Assembly (NCBI GenBank): GCA_900320815.1
Contig: ONTY01000106.1
Coordinates: 928-8,919 of the forward strand
Length of the DNA stretch: 7,992 nt
Reading direction: 5' to 3'
DNA from: an uncultured Pseudomonadota bacterium
Lineage (GTDB): Bacteria; Pseudomonadota; Gammaproteobacteria; Burkholderiales; Burkholderiaceae_C
Below are positions 5,940 through 7,992 of this stretch, one piece after another (position 1 is the stretch's first letter; every line of letters starts with the position of its first letter). The notes under the pieces were generated by a model. The model saw nothing but the letters and a program-made list of their open reading frames with translations, had not been told where the DNA came from and searched no databases. The position numbers were made by a program, and so were the translations under genes.

Positions 5940-6485
5940 ATGGAAATCATCCTCGCAGCGGTCATTGGCGTGCTTGGTGGCTCTGGCGTGTGGCTGGTGC
6001 TGCGGGCGCGCACCTACCAGGTGCTCATGGGACTGTCGCTGCTCTCGTATGCGGTGAACCTGTTCATCTTTGCGATGGGCAGCCTGTTTATTGACCGCGA
6101 ACCCATCGTGCGCGCGGGACTGGAGGCGAGCCTGGAGCACTACACCGACCCCTTTCCGCAGTCGCTGGTGCTCACGGCCATCGTGATTGGCTTTGCAACG
6201 TCGGCGCTGTTTCTGGTGGTGCTGATGGCGTCGCGCGGGCTGTCGGGCACCGACCATGTGGACGGCGCCGAGCCGGCAGCCGCGCGGCGCCCTGATGCAC
6301 CCGCTGCCGCCGGCCCAGCAGCGGCCATCTTCCAGACGTACGAGCAAAAGGCTCCGCTGCCGCCCAAGGAAACGCTGCCGGGCGCCAGCGCCGCGCCAGA
6401 GGCAGACACAGGAGCCGCAGCGGGTGCGGCTGACAAGGACGCCAGCGCCAATGCCAACGCTGCGCCGCAAGGGAGCGCGCCGTGA
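5940..6485 (+). CDS. mrpC: Monovalent cation/H+ antiporter subunit C (Mrp/Pha type)
   Basis: MrpC (PhaC/MnhC) is a small membrane subunit, related to NuoK of respiratory complex I, of the multisubunit antiporter that expels Na+ or K+ in exchange for protons. This 181-residue protein has three predicted membrane segments (about 3-22, 27-50 and 75-97) and the family signature D-P-F-P-Q-S-L-V-L-T-A-I-V-I-G-F-A (70-86), preceded by conserved L-M-G-L-S-L-L-S-Y-A-V-N-L-F (29-42). Usual MrpC proteins are about 110-125 residues. Here a tail of about 75 residues, very rich in Ala, Pro and Gly, follows residue 106 with no visible domain. Start set by AGGAGG seven bases upstream. Its stop TGA (6483-6485) overlaps the ATG of mrpD by one base. 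The usual upstream mrpA or fused mrpAB is missing here. Confidence 0.93.
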   Translation: MEIILAAVIGVLGGSGVWLVLRARTYQVLMGLSLLSYAVNLFIFAMGSLFIDREPIVRAGLEASLEHYTDPFPQSLVLTAIVIGFATSALFLVVLMASRGLSGTDHVDGAEPAAARRPDAPAAAGPAAAIFQTYEQKAPLPPKETLPGASAAPEADTGAAAGAADKDASANANAAPQGSAP

Positions 6486-7992
6486 TGGATGCCATTGCCC
6501 GCGCGCTGATGCCGCACCTCATCGTGGCGCCCATCGTGCTGCCACTGCTCACCGCAGCCCTCATGCTGCTGCTAAGCAATGCTGGCCGCTGGACGGCGGC
6601 GGCGCTCAACGTTGCCGCCTGCGTGCTGGGCGTGCTGCTGGCCATCACGCTGCTGCACTGGGTGCACCACACGGCGCGTCCGCTGTCGGTGGGGGTGTAT
6701 CTGCCTTCCAACTGGGCGATGCCCTACGGCATCGTGCTGGCCGCTGACCGGCTGGCGGCGATGATGGTGCTGCTGGCCAGCCTCATCGCGCTGGCGGCGG
6801 TGCTGTATTCGTGCGCACGCTGGCATCAGGCGGGGGCGTACTTCCACCCGCTGTTCCAGTTGCAGCTCATGGGGCTGTACGGGGCGTTTCTCACGGCAGA
6901 CCTGTTCAATCTGTTCGTGTTTTTCGAAATCATGCTCACCGCCTCCTATGGGCTGCTGCTGCACGGCACGGGCTGGCCAAGGGTGCGCGCGAGCGTGCAC
7001 TACATCGCGCTCAACCTGATGGCCTCCAGCCTGTTTTTGATTGGCGCGGCGATGCTCTACGGCGTCACGGGCACGCTGAGCATGGCGGATATGGCCATCA
7101 TGGTGCCGGCGATTCCGGAAAACGACCGCGCGCTGCTGCACGCGGGCGCCGCCATCTTGGCGGTGGCGTTTCTGGTCAAGGCCGCTGCCTGGCCGCTGAA
7201 CTTTTGGTTGCCGCCTGCCTACTCCAGCGCCGCAGCGCCCGTGGCGGCGCTGTTTGCGCTGATGACCAAGCTGGGCGTGTACGCCATCTTGCGACTGTGG
7301 ACGCTGCTGTTTCCGCAAGACGCGGGCATCTCGGCGCTGTTTGGCGGCGCGGTGCTCGTGGCGCTGGGACTGGTGACACTGGCGTTTGGCGCGCTGGGCG
7401 TGCTGGCGTCGCAGCACTTGGGGCGTATGGCGGCGTTTTGCGCCATCTTTTCTTCGGGCGCGCTGCTGGCGGCGCTGGGTTTTGGGCGTCCCGCTGTCAC
7501 GGGCGGCGCGCTCTACTACACCTTCGGCTCGACGATGGCGGTGAGCACGCTGTTTTTGCTGGTCGAACTCATTAACCGCACGCGCGAGGTGGAAGACAAG
7601 CCACCGCTGGAGTGGTGGGAGCAGAGCGTGGATGCTTTTGCCATCTCGGCGTTTTTTGAGCACCAGCCACAGCACCAGCGCGGCGTAAACCTGGACGACG
7701 ATGAGCAGGCACTCATCGGGCGCGCCATCCCGGGGAGCATGGCGTTCCTGGGGCTGGCGTTCATGGCGTGCGTGCTCACCATCGCCGGGCTGCCGCCCAT
7801 GCCGGGCTTTGTGGGCAAGATGGTCATGCTCTCGGCGCTGCTCAACCCAGCGGGCTTTGGGCAAGACGCCCCCGTTTCTGTCAGCGCCTGGGCGCTGCTG
7901 GCACTGCTCATGCTCGGCGGGCTGCTGTCCATCATTGCCATGTCGCGTGCGGGCATCCGCTACTTCTGGGCGCCGGCAGAGCGCCCGGCGCC
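6485..7992 (+). CDS. mrpD: Monovalent cation/H+ antiporter subunit D (Mrp/Pha type), 3' end outside window
   Basis: The frame is open from ATG 6485-6487 to the window end, 502 codons. MrpD is homologous to the NuoL/M/N proton-pumping subunits of complex I and forms one of the two large channels of the Mrp antiporter. Seen here: many hydrophobic segments; F-N-L-F-V-F-F-E-I-M-L-T-A-S-Y (141-155), whose Glu148 matches the essential membrane glutamate of transmembrane helix 5; A-F-L-V-K-A-A-A-W-P-L-N-F-W-L-P-P-A-Y (228-246) with Lys232; M-T-K-L-G-V-Y-A-I-L-R (260-270) with Lys262; and I-A-G-L-P-P-M-P-G-F-V-G-K near 7786-7818. A GTG directly before the ATG (6482) is an alternative start in the same frame. 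Probably co-translated with mrpC through the TGATG overlap. A hydrophilic stretch at about 7580-7725 is probably an inter-helix loop. Subunits E, F and G would be expected next. Confidence 0.94.
   Translation, partial: MDAIARALMPHLIVAPIVLPLLTAALMLLLSNAGRWTAAALNVAACVLGVLLAITLLHWVHHTARPLSVGVYLPSNWAMPYGIVLAADRLAAMMVLLASLIALAAVLYSCARWHQAGAYFHPLFQLQLMGLYGAFLTADLFNLFVFFEIMLTASYGLLLHGTGWPRVRASVHYIALNLMASSLFLIGAAMLYGVTGTLSMADMAIMVPAIPENDRALLHAGAAILAVAFLVKAAAWPLNFWLPPAYSSAAAPVAALFALMTKLGVYAILRLWTLLFPQDAGISALFGGAVLVALGLVTLAFGALGVLASQHLGRMAAFCAIFSSGALLAALGFGRPAVTGGALYYTFGSTMAVSTLFLLVELINRTREVEDKPPLEWWEQSVDAFAISAFFEHQPQHQRGVNLDDDEQALIGRAIPGSMAFLGLAFMACVLTIAGLPPMPGFVGKMVMLSALLNPAGFGQDAPVSVSAWALLALLMLGGLLSIIAMSRAGIRYFWAPAERPA

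Noticed and set aside
6572..7864. 430-codon open frame on the minus strand
   Set aside because: It is the antisense shadow of mrpD. Its His/Gln/Arg-rich translation has no domain pattern, while the plus-strand frame carries clear MrpD motifs.

Overview
The window looks like a chromosomal segment of a high-GC betaproteobacterium, most likely Burkholderiales and near Comamonadaceae. The evidence is the nadE-glnB arrangement, the remnant of the DUF815 ATPase next to a MutT-type Nudix gene, the Pha/Mrp antiporter genes, and GC-rich coding sequence set against very AT-rich gaps. These family and lineage calls rest on reading conserved motifs from memory, not on database searches.

Layout, left to right. 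(1) 1-1758, plus strand: the end of a TonB-dependent outer-membrane receptor, a good intrinsic terminator, then a periplasmic substrate-binding protein of the metal-siderophore/cobalamin/nickel ABC type with a Tat-like signal. Together they suggest uptake of a chelated metal across both membranes. (2) 1862-2444, plus strand: two decayed genes side by side. One is the first 66 residues of a DUF815 ATPase. The other is a MutT-like Nudix protein whose Nudix box has been deleted. A perfect 12-bp tandem repeat sits at their junction. (3) 2445-2613: AT-rich convergent gap with palindromes. (4) 2614-5330, minus strand: a tight operon nadE - glnB - uncharacterised protein (6-nt gap, then an ATGA overlap). 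NadE keeps its synthetase half, but two of the three glutaminase catalytic residues are replaced (Cys to Asp, Lys to Arg). (5) 5331-5939: a 609-bp divergent leader holding a candidate promoter, a 12-bp tandem repeat, a GC-rich structured stretch, mutually exclusive hairpins, a strong intrinsic terminator, a small ORF and a G-quadruplex motif. (6) 5940-7992, plus strand: mrpC and the first part of mrpD, subunits of a multisubunit monovalent cation/proton antiporter. The usual upstream mrpA/B gene is absent.

The two most interesting signals are the mrp leader and the nadE operon. The leader has the architecture of an attenuator or riboswitch: structured RNA, competing stems, and a terminator 113 nt before the first antiporter gene. 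In the nadE operon, a NAD synthetase with an apparently dead ammonia-generating domain is joined to the nitrogen sensor PII and to a translationally coupled unknown protein. The decayed genes, the residue losses in NadE and the missing mrpA/B would all fit a lineage undergoing gene loss, though one window cannot prove that.
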